Origin: Occallatibacter savannae
GTDB lineage: Bacteria; Acidobacteriota; Terriglobia; Terriglobales; Acidobacteriaceae
Length of the DNA: 64,000 nucleotides
Assembly: GCF_003131205.1 (NCBI RefSeq)
Contig: NZ_QFFY01000002.1
Coordinates: 928,512 to 992,511, forward strand
Direction: 5' to 3'
Positions 24,294-32,849 of the stretch are shown one piece after another. The notes beneath the pieces are model-generated. The model was given only the letters and a program-made list of their open reading frames with translations, was not told the origin of the DNA and did not search any database. Each line of letters begins with the position of its first letter. The stretch's first letter is position 1. The position numbers were made by a program, and so were the translations under genes.

Positions 24294-27284
24294 GTGGATG
24301 TTTTCAAGATTCTGAATCAGCCTTCTCTGGAACATGAGAAGTTCAGCGCACATCGGGAGCTGGAGGCGCGGCTGAAGGTGAAGCTGCGCGGCGATGTGCA
24401 GTTCGACGCGGGTTCGCGCGCGCTGTACGCGACGGATGCTTCGAATTACAGACAGCTGCCGGTTGGGGTGATTCTGCCGCGGGATGCGGCGGATGTGGAG
24501 ATGGCGCTCGCAGAGTGCCGCGCGCTGGGGGCGGCGGTGTTGCCGCGCGGCGGCGGAACAAGCCTGGCGGGGCAGTGCGCGAACGTCGCCGTAGTCTTTG
24601 ATTTCTCGCGATATATGACGGGGCTGGTGTCGATCGATGCCGCGGCGAAGTTGGCCGTGGTGCAGCCGGGCATTGTGTTGGACACGCTGCGCAATGCCGC
24701 GGAGAAATACGAGCTGACGTATGGGCCGGACCCGGCGACGCATTCGCGGTGCACGCTGGGCGGGATGATCGGAAACAACAGCTGCGGCGTGCATGGGCTG
24801 ATGGCCGGGAAAGTGGTCGATAACGTGGAGTGCCTGCATGTGGCGCTCTACGATGGCACGCGGATGACGGTGGGCAGGACGAGCAATGCGGAACTGGAAA
24901 GGATTATTCGCGAGGGCGGACGGCGCGGCGAGATCTATGCGGGGCTGAAAGGCATTCGTGATCGCTATGCGGATCTGGTGCGGGCAAAGTTTCCGAAGAT
25001 TCCGCGGAGAGTTTCGGGATACAACCTGGATGAGCTGCTGCCGGAGAACGGATTCAATGTGGCGCGGGCGCTGGTGGGGACGGAGGGGACCTGCGTCACG
25101 GTGCTCGAGGCAAAACTGAATTTGACGAAGAGCCCGCAGCATCGTGTGCTGACGGTGCTGGCGTTTCCAGATGCGTTTGCGGCGGCGGATGCGGTGCCTG
25201 CGGCGCTGGAGCACAAGCCGATCGGGCTCGAGGGGTTCGACCAGATGCTGGTCGACTTCATGCGGCGGAAGGGATTGGCATCTGCGCAGTTGCAGAAGCT
25301 GCCGCCGGGACAGAATTTTCTGCTGGTGGAGATGGGGGCGGATTCGGAGGAGGAGGCGCAGGAGAAGTCGCGCAGGATCGCGGAGGGATCGCAGAAGTGG
25401 CCGGTGAAGCCGGTAGCACATATTTGTTCGCCGGAGGAGGCGGAGAGCGTTTGGTATGTGCGCGAGTCGGCGCTGGGCGCGGTGGTGTTTGTGCCGGGCG
25501 AGCCGGATCGGTGCGAGGGTTGGGAGGATTCTGCAGTGCCGCCAGAGAGGCTGGGAGATTATCTGCGCGCGATCAAAGAGCTGATGAGCGAGTACGGATA
25601 CAGCACGCCGCTTTATGGGCACTACGGGCAGGGATGTGTGCATATGCGGGTGAACTTCGACTACCGAAGCGTGGAGGGCCTCACGAAATTTCGCGAGTTC
25701 ATGGAGCGCGCGACGGATGTGGTGTTGCGATTCGGTGGGTCGCTAAGCGGCGAGCATGGCGATGGACAGTCGCGCGCGGCGCTGCTGCCGAAGATGTTCG
25801 GGCCGGAGCTGATGGAGGCGTTCCGGGAGTTCAAGCGGTTGTGGGATCCGGATAACCGGATGAATCCGGGAAAGCTGGTGGATGCGGTAAGGGTGTATGA
25901 CCCTGTAGAGAACCTGCGCCACCTGCGGTGGGGCCAATCGCCTTCGGCAGACCCGCGCCAGGAAGAAGGCGCGGGAGCGAAGTCTGTTGTTGAATTTGAG
26001 CCGTACCTTGCGTTTGCGAAAGATGGTGGGTCGCTGGAGCGCGCAACGGAACGATGCGTTGGCGTGGGGGCATGCCGCAAGACCGAAGGCGGGGTGATGT
26101 GCCCGAGCTATCGCGGGACAGGCGAGGAGAAGCATTCGACAAGAGGGCGCGCGCATCTGCTGTGGGAGATGCTGGCGGGATCGCTGCGGCCGGAGGGGTT
26201 CCAGAGCGAGGCGGTGCTGGAGTCGCTGGATCTCTGTTTGAGTTGCAAGGCGTGCAAGACCGAGTGCCCGGTGCAGGTGGACATGGCTGCGTACAAGGCG
26301 GAGTTTTTGGCGCAGCACTACAAGACGAAGATGCATCCGCTGCAACATTATGTGTTCGGGTTTGCGGACAAGCTGGCAAGATTTGGGTCGACTGCGCCGG
26401 GGTTGGCGAATGCAGTGTTGACGGGAGGGCTGACCAGCGGCCTCGTGAAGCGATTGGCAGGAATGGCCAGGGAAAGAAAGCTGCCGTCGCTGGCGCGGAA
26501 GTCTTTTCAGAAGGCTCGCGTAAAAGGCAACTCTGAGGTTGCACATGGGGCGGGGGCTGCTAAGCCTGTCGTGCTGTGGCCGGATACGTGGAACAACTAC
26601 TACCATCCACGGTCGCTGGAAGCGGCCGAGACGGTGCTGGAGGCGGCGGGTTTTCGCGTGGAGTGCCCGCGAGAGCACGTGTGCTGCGGAAGACCGCTGT
26701 ACGATTTTGGATTTCTGGATCAGGCGCGAGCTTATCTCGAACGCGTGATGGAGAAGGTGGGCGCGGAGGTCGAGGCGGGGTTGCCGTTCATTTTCCTGGA
26801 GCCGAGTTGCGCGAGTGTCTTCAAGGACGAGTTGCTGGAGTTCTTCCCGAACGATGCGAGGGCGCAGAAGCTGAGCAGGCAGACGTGGCTGCTGGCGGAC
26901 TGGTTGGCGGAGAAGGCGCCGGAGTGGCGGCCTGCAGGCCTCGAGGGCGCGCAGGTGCTGGTGCATGGACATTGCCATCACAAGGCGGTGTTCGGTGGAC
27001 CGGCGAGCGAGATCGCGCTGCTGAAAAAGGCGGGTGCGAAGGTGGAGGCGATCAAGGCAGGGTGCTGCGGCATGGCGGGGCCGTTTGGATTTGAGGCGGA
27101 GAAGTATGAGGTATCGAAACGCATTGCGCAGGATGGCCTGATGCCGGCAGTGGATGGTGCCGGTCCAATGACAGTGCTGGTGGCGGATGGGTTCAGCTGC
27201 AGGGAGCAGATCGAGCAACTGGGACATAAGCAGGCGGTGCACTTCGCGGAAGTGCTGGCGAGAGGATGCGGATGCGGGGGATAG
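24294..27284 (+). CDS. YdiJ-like FAD-linked dehydrogenase with iron-sulfur domain
   Basis: The 996-residue protein fuses a GlcD-like flavoprotein to a GlcF-like iron-sulfur part. Residues about 45-260 form the PCMH-type FAD domain (LPRGGGTSLAGQ, GMIGNNSCGVHG), about 280-540 the FAD-oxidase C-terminal domain (SGEHGDGQ). Two 4Fe-4S motifs follow (CVGVGACRKTEGGVMCPSY; CLSCKACKTECP), then two CCG domains (CCGRPLYDFG, GCCGMAGPFG). The size and order match E. coli YdiJ, a D-2-hydroxyglutarate dehydrogenase; D-lactate or glycolate are alternative substrates. It is probably membrane-associated and passes electrons to quinone or a carrier. The start is GTG at 24294; the upstream site is weak. Confidence 0.92.
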   Translation: MDVFKILNQPSLEHEKFSAHRELEARLKVKLRGDVQFDAGSRALYATDASNYRQLPVGVILPRDAADVEMALAECRALGAAVLPRGGGTSLAGQCANVAVVFDFSRYMTGLVSIDAAAKLAVVQPGIVLDTLRNAAEKYELTYGPDPATHSRCTLGGMIGNNSCGVHGLMAGKVVDNVECLHVALYDGTRMTVGRTSNAELERIIREGGRRGEIYAGLKGIRDRYADLVRAKFPKIPRRVSGYNLDELLPENGFNVARALVGTEGTCVTVLEAKLNLTKSPQHRVLTVLAFPDAFAAADAVPAALEHKPIGLEGFDQMLVDFMRRKGLASAQLQKLPPGQNFLLVEMGADSEEEAQEKSRRIAEGSQKWPVKPVAHICSPEEAESVWYVRESALGAVVFVPGEPDRCEGWEDSAVPPERLGDYLRAIKELMSEYGYSTPLYGHYGQGCVHMRVNFDYRSVEGLTKFREFMERATDVVLRFGGSLSGEHGDGQSRAALLPKMFGPELMEAFREFKRLWDPDNRMNPGKLVDAVRVYDPVENLRHLRWGQSPSADPRQEEGAGAKSVVEFEPYLAFAKDGGSLERATERCVGVGACRKTEGGVMCPSYRGTGEEKHSTRGRAHLLWEMLAGSLRPEGFQSEAVLESLDLCLSCKACKTECPVQVDMAAYKAEFLAQHYKTKMHPLQHYVFGFADKLARFGSTAPGLANAVLTGGLTSGLVKRLAGMARERKLPSLARKSFQKARVKGNSEVAHGAGAAKPVVLWPDTWNNYYHPRSLEAAETVLEAAGFRVECPREHVCCGRPLYDFGFLDQARAYLERVMEKVGAEVEAGLPFIFLEPSCASVFKDELLEFFPNDARAQKLSRQTWLLADWLAEKAPEWRPAGLEGAQVLVHGHCHHKAVFGGPASEIALLKKAGAKVEAIKAGCCGMAGPFGFEAEKYEVSKRIAQDGLMPAVDGAGPMTVLVADGFSCREQIEQLGHKQAVHFAEVLARGCGCGG

Positions 27285-27347
27285 CTTTAAGGGACTAGGG
27301 ACTAGGGACGAGGGTGCTAGACTGGGGCGGCCGGCGGGAGAGTGCAG

Positions 27348-28107
27348 ATGCGCATCTGGCGGGTGGTTGCCCTTTTCATGGTGGCGGCTGTTTCCGTGAT
27401 CTGCTTTGCGCAGCAGCAGGGCGGCCAGCGGGTTGTGCGCGTGCCGGATGGCGGGCAGAGCGGCGCGATGGAGAGCATCTTTGTGCCGCCAAAAGCGGGT
27501 GCGCCGTTCAGCCTGACTCTGCACGCAGAATGGAAGCGGCCGATCGGGAACGGCGGGTCAATTACCTTCACGAATGAGCGCCGGATCATCCGCGACAGCA
27601 GGGGGCGCATCTTCCAGGAGCGCCGCGCTGGTGCCGAAGAACACGAATGTGAAGAGCTTTGTAACGACGATTCAGATCACGGATCCTGCGCAGCACACCT
27701 GGTACAACTGCATCGTTGCGAGCAAGGTGTGCGATCTGTATCAATACCGGCTGAGCACTACGGACAAGTTCGGGCCGCTGCGCGACGGGAATCTTGTGTA
27801 CGAGGGCGGAAGCAGCCAGGATGAAGATCTCGGCGTGTCCAGTACGCTGGGCGAGGACACGCACTGCTATCGGGAGACGCGCACGGTGAATCCGGGAGTG
27901 ACCGGCAACGATCAGCCGATGGTGAGTATGCGTGAGTTCTGCTACTCGGCGCGGCTTGCGTTTAATCTGACCTCGATTGTGGATAATCCGTTTTCAGGAC
28001 ACCAGGAATTCATGGTGACGGATCTTGTGACTTCGGAACCGGATGCTGCGCTGTTTGAGATTCCGGCGGGGTATACGGTCGCGGATCACCGGGCGGACGA
28101 CAAGTAG
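27348..28107 (+). pseudogene. Exported protein of unknown function, split by a +1 frameshift
   Basis: The first frame opens at ATG 27348 with a signal peptide (VVALFMVAAVSVICFA) and runs in good style through TFTNERRIIRDSRGRIFQERR, then turns to composition typical of a wrong frame. The second frame is coherent from LVPKNTNVKSFVTTIQITDP (about 27628) to the stop at 28107 and ends FEIPAGYTVADHRADDK. Joining them near 27620-27628 gives one continuous secreted protein of about 250 residues. One base is extra relative to an intact gene. The causes could be mutation, sequencing error or recoding; no slippery heptamer stands out. Function unknown. Confidence 0.75.
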
Positions 28108-28153
28108 TCCGGACTAAGTAACACAGGACTTGCACCGCAGCGGGGAAGTCGAC

Positions 28154-28182
28154 TTGACTTTGATTGCGTACGATCGTACTCT
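28154..28182 (+). promoter_or_regulatory. tetR promoter with overlapping palindromic operator
   Basis: TTGACT (28154-28159), 17-base spacer, TACTCT (28177-28182), six bases before the tetR ATG. The 18-base operator TGCGTACGATCGTACTCT (28165-28182) covers the spacer and the -10 box and has the same core, GTACG-NN-CGTAC, as the site at 28789-28806. Autorepression is the natural reading. Confidence 0.75.
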
Positions 28183-28188
28183 TTCGAG

Positions 28189-28773
28189 ATGCGGTACTCA
28201 GCGGAGCACAAGGCGAAAAACCACGAACGGATACTCTCGACGGCGGCACGTTCATTTCGGGAGCATGGCGGAGATACGAGCGGCATTGGGACGGTCATGA
28301 GCAAGGTGGGCCTGCAGAAAGGTGGTTTCTACCGGCATTTTGAGAGCAAGGACGACCTCTTTGTCGAGGCTGTGGCGCGGGCACTGGAGGAGACGGGGCG
28401 GAGCATGGAGGAGCATGCGAAGTCTGCGCCGCAGGGGCAGGCGCTACGGGCGATCATCGAACGCTATCTGAGCGTGGGTCATGCGAACTCGCCTGGATCG
28501 GGCTGCGTGCGAGCGGCGCTGGGGGCGGAGATCGCGCGAAAGCCGGTTGTGGTGCGGCGGAGGATTGAGGTGCTGCTGCGAGCGTATCGGGAGCGGCTGG
28601 CTCCATTCATGCCGGGAAAGACGCTGGAGAAGCGGGTTGAGAATTGCGGTCTGCTGTTTTCGGGCATGGCCGGCGTGCTGATGATGGTGCGGGTGATGAC
28701 AGATGGCGAGCGGCGAGAGCATACGCTGGTAGAGGCGCAAAAGATGTTTTTGAAGTGTTTCGGGGAGGAGTGA
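28189..28773 (+). CDS. TetR-family transcriptional repressor
   Basis: The 194-residue protein has a TetR helix-turn-helix (about 8-55: ILSTAARSFREHGGDTSGI, VMSKVGLQKGGFYRHFESKDDLF), where the recognition helix GGFYRHF is typical of the family. The C-terminal ligand domain (about 80-190) resembles the YxaF/LmrA-like subgroup but the ligand is unknown. The matching operators before this gene and before the next one make it the likely regulator of both. Confidence 0.93.
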   Translation: MRYSAEHKAKNHERILSTAARSFREHGGDTSGIGTVMSKVGLQKGGFYRHFESKDDLFVEAVARALEETGRSMEEHAKSAPQGQALRAIIERYLSVGHANSPGSGCVRAALGAEIARKPVVVRRRIEVLLRAYRERLAPFMPGKTLEKRVENCGLLFSGMAGVLMMVRVMTDGERREHTLVEAQKMFLKCFGEE

Positions 28774-28778
28774 TTTTT

Positions 28779-28806
28779 TTGAAGCAAAAGAGTACGAACG
28801 TACTCT
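28779..28806 (+). promoter_or_regulatory. Second TetR operator and promoter of the downstream unit
   Basis: AGAGTACG-AA-CGTACTCT (28789-28806) is a perfect 18-base palindrome. It covers the spacer and -10 of a promoter TTGAAG (28779-28784), 16 bases, TACTCT (28801-28806). The arrangement copies that of the tetR promoter. Confidence 0.78.
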
Positions 28807-28857
28807 AATGTACATGCAAGCGAATGGGCCAAGTTCCATCCTCGAGAGGAGAGACAA

Positions 28858-29259
28858 ATGAAATACCTCATGCCTTTACTTCTGGCGGCGCTTCCTGCGT
28901 CGCTGGCGCAATCACCGGGCGGCGGTTCGGGCGTGCCGAGCGCGGCGATTCCAAAAACTACAGCGGTGCTGGTGATCGAGACCGTGAAGCAGGGTGTCAC
29001 CGCGCAACAGGTGATGACGATCATCCCCGATGAAATTCAGGCAACCGCGAGGTTGTATCTCGATGGCAAGATCCGCGAGTGGTATTCGCGCGGCGATGGC
29101 AAGGGTGTCGTGTTTCTGCTCGATGTCAAGACGGAGGGCGAGGCGCGTGAGCTGATGGATTCGCTCCCGCTGGCAAAGGCGCAGCTGATGGATCACCAGT
29201 ATGTGCCGGTGGGTCCGCTGATGCCGCTGCGGGCGTTGAACCCGGCGGCATTTCAGTGA
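28858..29259 (+). CDS. Exported small protein with dimeric alpha/beta-barrel-like domain
   Basis: The 133-residue protein begins with a signal peptide (YLMPLLLAALPASLAQ). The rest (about 35-130) resembles muconolactone isomerase-like/YCII-like dimeric alpha/beta barrels: VLVIETVKQGVTAQQVMTII, LDGKIREWYSRGDGKGVVF, LPLAKAQLMDHQYVPVGPL. Its enzymatic role is unknown. AGGAGAG stands six bases before the ATG. It lies directly behind the second TetR operator and is probably induced when the TetR ligand is present, together with the membrane protein that follows. Confidence 0.7.
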   Translation: MKYLMPLLLAALPASLAQSPGGGSGVPSAAIPKTTAVLVIETVKQGVTAQQVMTIIPDEIQATARLYLDGKIREWYSRGDGKGVVFLLDVKTEGEARELMDSLPLAKAQLMDHQYVPVGPLMPLRALNPAAFQ

Positions 29260-29284
29260 TGGTTTGCATAGCCAAGTGTTGGGA

Positions 29285-29316
29285 TCCCGCCCAAGCAGAG
29301 CTTGGACGGGGCACCC
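29285..29316. repeat. GGGGCACCC-family palindrome
   Basis: TCCCGCCCAAGC and GCTTGGACGGGGCACCC flank a three-base loop. It sits between the two genes of the TetR-controlled unit, so it would be part of their transcript. Confidence 0.75.
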
Positions 29317-29341
29317 AGCGAGAATCTACGGAGGATTGTTT

Positions 29342-29863
29342 ATGCCGCAGCAAATGATCTGGTTCTTTACGAGTGTGGCTTTTGGCCTGATCGCGTGGAG
29401 CGTGGTGACGGCTCGCTACGTTTGGCCGCTACTTCGCGATCGCGCGCCGTTGGAGGCTCTGCGGCCGATCCTGGTGCTGCACAGCTTCCGGTATATCGGG
29501 CTGGCGTTTCTAGTGCCGGGAGTGGTCTCGGCTGAGCTGCCGAGCGCTTTTGCGCGTGCGGCGGCTTACGGAGACATTGTAGCGGCGGTGCTGGCGTTGG
29601 TGACTCTGATGTTGCTGCCAAGCGCAGCGGGAATGGCGGCTGCGTGGGTGTTCAACGTTTGGGGCCTTGCGGATCTGCTGAATGCGTTTTATCAGGCGAA
29701 TCGGGCGGGGTTGCTGGCGGGGCAGATGGGTGCAGCGTACTTTCTGCCGACGGTGATCGTGCCGCTGCTGATGATTACGCACGTGGTGGCGTTCAGGATT
29801 CTGGCGCGTCATCAGCGCGAAGTCTGGGTGCGACCGCGAACAGCGCGCATTGGGCTTGGTTGA
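29342..29863 (+). CDS. Small integral membrane protein, function unknown
   Basis: The 173-residue protein has four to five hydrophobic segments (about 5-27, 48-65, 75-100, 105-125, 132-155) and short charged loops. LHSFRYIGLAFLVPGVV and FNVWGLADLLNAFYQA recall uncharacterised membrane proteins found next to TetR regulators. The ATG at 29342 has GGAGG about eight bases upstream; the open frame before it is repeat sequence. Being behind the TetR-controlled gene, it may help extrude or sense the ligand (inference). Confidence 0.72.
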   Translation: MPQQMIWFFTSVAFGLIAWSVVTARYVWPLLRDRAPLEALRPILVLHSFRYIGLAFLVPGVVSAELPSAFARAAAYGDIVAAVLALVTLMLLPSAAGMAAAWVFNVWGLADLLNAFYQANRAGLLAGQMGAAYFLPTVIVPLLMITHVVAFRILARHQREVWVRPRTARIGLG

Positions 29864-29952
29864 GTCGATCTAACCCGACGGTCTCGCGGCGGCCGAAGCG
29901 GGGAACAAGCCAACACTGGCTCTTCCCTCCCGGCCGCTCGGTTTGATCTCCG

Positions 29953-31533
29953 CTACTGAGGCTTGGCGGGCAACATGCGTAGGTATTGGATGAGGAGATT
30001 CAGATCTCGCCCGGTGATGGAGTTCTTGTACGAGGGCATGGGGTTCTTGTAGTTGGCACCTACGGACGGGACTGGACTGACGATTGCGGCGCGGATTTGG
30101 TCGGGCGTTCGTTTCGAACCGATGCCGTTGAGAGACGGAGCGAGGTCGCCGCCGGTCTTTCCGATGCGATGGCAGGAGAGGCAGTTGTTGTTCTGGATGA
30201 TGCTTTGCACGCGCTGCGCCGGGGTGGCGTTTGCGGGGAGCGAACTTGCGGGTTTGGTGGCGAGAGCATCGGATTTTGGCGTTGGAGCAGAGACGGCCAT
30301 ACCGATCGGCGTGAGGCGGAAGAGTCCGCCGGGGTTGGCGTCTTCGACCATCCAGAGTGAGCCGTCCGGGGCTTCTTCGATGTCGCGGACGCGGCATTTC
30401 ACATCCCAGCGGTCGACCGCTTTGGCGCCGCCGTTGCTGTCGAACGTCATGCGGATGATGGCTTGGGAGCCGAGCCCGCTGGCGAAGCCTGAGCCCTTCC
30501 ACTGCGGGAACATGGAGCCGTGATAGAACATCAGATTGCCTGGCGCGATGACGGGCGCCCAGTAGATCACGGGCTTGGCGAGGTCGGAGCGGGTGTCGTG
30601 GCTGGGGATGGGGACGCCGTTGTAGTTGATGCCGTAGGAGACGAGCGGCCAGCCGTAGTTCTTGCCGGGCTCGATAAGGTTGAGTTCGTCGCCGCCGCGC
30701 GGGCCGTGCTCGAGTTCCCAGAGACGGCCGTCGGGCGCGAAGGCGAGTCCGTATGGAGTGCGGAAGCCGGTGGCCCATGTTTCAGAAGGCGTGAGGTTCG
30801 GGCCGGGGAACGTGTAGGTGCGCACGACGGGCGCGGTTTTGGCGGCTTCGGTATCGCCGGGCGGGTCGATGATGGGAACCTGTGAAGCTCCGAGCTTGCC
30901 GGCCATGGGATTGCCGGGTGCGGGTTTGCCGTCAAGTGTGAGGCGGAGGATTTTGCCGAGGGGCTGGTTGGGATCCTGCGCGGGCGTCATGCGCTGGCGT
31001 TCGCCGACGGCGAGATAGAGGTACTTGCTGTCGGGAGAGAAGGCGATGGCTGCGCCGAACTGGCCGCCAAGGCCGCGCTCGCCATCGCGCCAGATGACCT
31101 TCAGGTTTTCGAGGCTAGCGGTGGCGGCGGAGATCTTGAGTTGGGCGCGGGCGAGGGCGAGGCTGGAGCCGTCGTTGTTGACGTCGACGCCGGGCTCGGC
31201 ATAGGTGAGGTAGATGCTGTGGTCTTGCGCGTAGTGCGGCGAGGTGAAGACACCGAGCATGCCGCCCTGGCCTTCCCAGAGAACGGCAGGGACGTTGGCG
31301 ACGGCAGTCTTGTCCCCCTGAGGAGTAACGAGTACGAGGCCGCCGACCTTTTCGGTGACAAGCATGCGGCCGTCGGGGAGAAAGGCGATTCTCCAGGGGA
31401 GGCGCAAAGACGCGACCTGCGTGATGGTGAAGGGAACGTTCGTGCTCGATGGCTGGTTTCCCGCGTTTATTTGTGCGGATGCGCAGGCGGCGATGAGGGC
31501 GAGAAACCAGGCGGCGATGTAGCGATGCATCAT
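29953..31533 (-). CDS. PQQ-dependent sugar dehydrogenase fused to cytochrome c
   Basis: The 526-residue protein has a signal peptide (YIAAWFLALIAACASA), a six-bladed propeller of the soluble aldose sugar dehydrogenase type (about 35-410; LRLPWRIAFLPDGRMLVTEK, GLGGQFGAAIAFSPD, WATGFRTPYGLAFAPDG, LEHGPRGGDELN) and a C-terminal class I cytochrome c domain with heme motif CLSCH near residue 450 and a later Met in KNPMPSYKN as likely axial ligand. It would oxidise periplasmic aldoses and pass electrons through its own heme to the respiratory chain. AAGGAAG lies nine bases before the ATG. PQQ synthesis genes are not in the window. Confidence 0.9.
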   Translation of the reverse strand: MMHRYIAAWFLALIAACASAQINAGNQPSSTNVPFTITQVASLRLPWRIAFLPDGRMLVTEKVGGLVLVTPQGDKTAVANVPAVLWEGQGGMLGVFTSPHYAQDHSIYLTYAEPGVDVNNDGSSLALARAQLKISAATASLENLKVIWRDGERGLGGQFGAAIAFSPDSKYLYLAVGERQRMTPAQDPNQPLGKILRLTLDGKPAPGNPMAGKLGASQVPIIDPPGDTEAAKTAPVVRTYTFPGPNLTPSETWATGFRTPYGLAFAPDGRLWELEHGPRGGDELNLIEPGKNYGWPLVSYGINYNGVPIPSHDTRSDLAKPVIYWAPVIAPGNLMFYHGSMFPQWKGSGFASGLGSQAIIRMTFDSNGGAKAVDRWDVKCRVRDIEEAPDGSLWMVEDANPGGLFRLTPIGMAVSAPTPKSDALATKPASSLPANATPAQRVQSIIQNNNCLSCHRIGKTGGDLAPSLNGIGSKRTPDQIRAAIVSPVPSVGANYKNPMPSYKNSITGRDLNLLIQYLRMLPAKPQ

Positions 31534-31636
31534 CAGGGAGACTTCCTTTACGAACGGACAGGGATTTGGTCGAGGAACGGGAACGCAGTGCTGGGTGTGG
31601 TGCTGAGATCAGAATAACGGGCAAGGATGGCTGCGT

Positions 31637-32329
31637 TTACTTCAGGAACTCGGCGTGTGTCTCGAAGACAGCATCCAGCCAAAATTTCCCGAGATTCTTT
31701 TCTCGCTTGAAGAAGTAGGCCATGATCCAGCAGGGCCAGGCAAAAAGGGCGAATGCTCCCAAAAGTGCGCGCAGAAATGCGGACCAGAGTGTCAATCTCG
31801 ATCCGGTGTCTGGCCTTACGCAATAACCGAAAATGCACGCGCCGGGTGTGGGTCTTCCCGTTGCCATTGGGACCGCCACGAAAAGAGGCATGACGGCGAA
31901 CATCGACAAAACTCCTCCAAAAGCTCGTAATGCGTCCCATGGACGATGCTCTTGGCGATCAATCACCCACTCCAAGTTGCCAGTCTGCGCATACTCGACG
32001 AGTACATTGAGCAAGCCAACGACGGATGCGGCAAGCATCAGAGCGATGGCCCAATCGGCGAGGCCAGCCAAATATCTGCGGATCAGATGAGGCATTGGTT
32101 CTGTCGGGACGGGGATCTGGCATCGATACAGGAGTACGCACAGGCATATACCGACGAAGGCGAATGCGACTACCCAGGGAGGTGCACCGGCCGAAAATGA
32201 ATAATCGTCGGACGTCCAGTTCATGCTGACGCCGACTCCAAGTTCATCGGAGGTGGAATTGATGGCGATCACTGAGAGGAGCAGGATGAGGTACGAGAGC
32301 AGAGGCCATCGCAGTGATTGAACTTTCAT
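31637..32329 (-). CDS. RDD-family membrane protein
   Basis: The 230-residue protein has an initial membrane segment (about 8-25), a second one (about 50-70, WVVAFAFVGICLCVLL), then an RDD domain (about 85-220) starting LIRRYLAGLADWAIALMLAA, with the conserved Arg and Asp, and FLRALLGAFALFAWPCW near the end. RDD proteins are small inner-membrane proteins, some implicated in ion or compatible-solute transport; nothing more specific can be said. The ATG at 32327-32329 is preferred; the upstream open frame is not hydrophobic and not family-like. Confidence 0.72.
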   Translation of the reverse strand: MKVQSLRWPLLSYLILLLSVIAINSTSDELGVGVSMNWTSDDYSFSAGAPPWVVAFAFVGICLCVLLYRCQIPVPTEPMPHLIRRYLAGLADWAIALMLAASVVGLLNVLVEYAQTGNLEWVIDRQEHRPWDALRAFGGVLSMFAVMPLFVAVPMATGRPTPGACIFGYCVRPDTGSRLTLWSAFLRALLGAFALFAWPCWIMAYFFKREKNLGKFWLDAVFETHAEFLK

Positions 32330-32849
32330 GTGCACCAATGCTAATCGACTGAAGAGAATACGAGTGTTGGACGGTATGCTGCATCGATGAAGCCGGAATG
32401 CCAGTAGCAACTGCGGGTTCCTCGGCTCCCGTTGGTCGCTCGGAATGACACTCAGGTTTGGCGTGCGCGGCGATTCAGGAAGAAGTTGCGATTGGTGGCG
32501 AAAGGCACACTTAGATGTGAACGGGCACACTTACAAGTGCAAATAGGTTGGCAATAAGTTGCGATCAGTGCTGAGTTCTGACTTAGTAAGTAAGGGTGAG
32601 GCCTGGCTACGCACAATTTGTATGTGAATGCACTATGAATGGTGATATCCACAGAATCTACTAGGGTTTTGCACTTGCATCCACAGATCGATCGGGCCTA
32701 CTGTCTCTAACTAGCTGGTGACTCTGTAGCTGATTGGAACAGCAGCTCCGGCCTAGTGAAAGGCGCAGACAACGGTTTTAGTTTGGAGTTCGTGATCGGC
32801 CGATTGCGGACTGTGGATTGAGATTAAGATTGCGCTGGAAGCCGGACCA
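32330..32849. other. Gene-free region upstream of the structured RNA
   Basis: No open frame has coding style. Around 32505-32545 two related units (GGCACACTTAGATGTG and GGCACACTTACAAGTG) can each fold into a small hairpin. The stretch 32570-32720 is AT-richer and may hold the promoter of the RNA, but I cannot choose a convincing -35/-10 pair. Confidence 0.4.
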
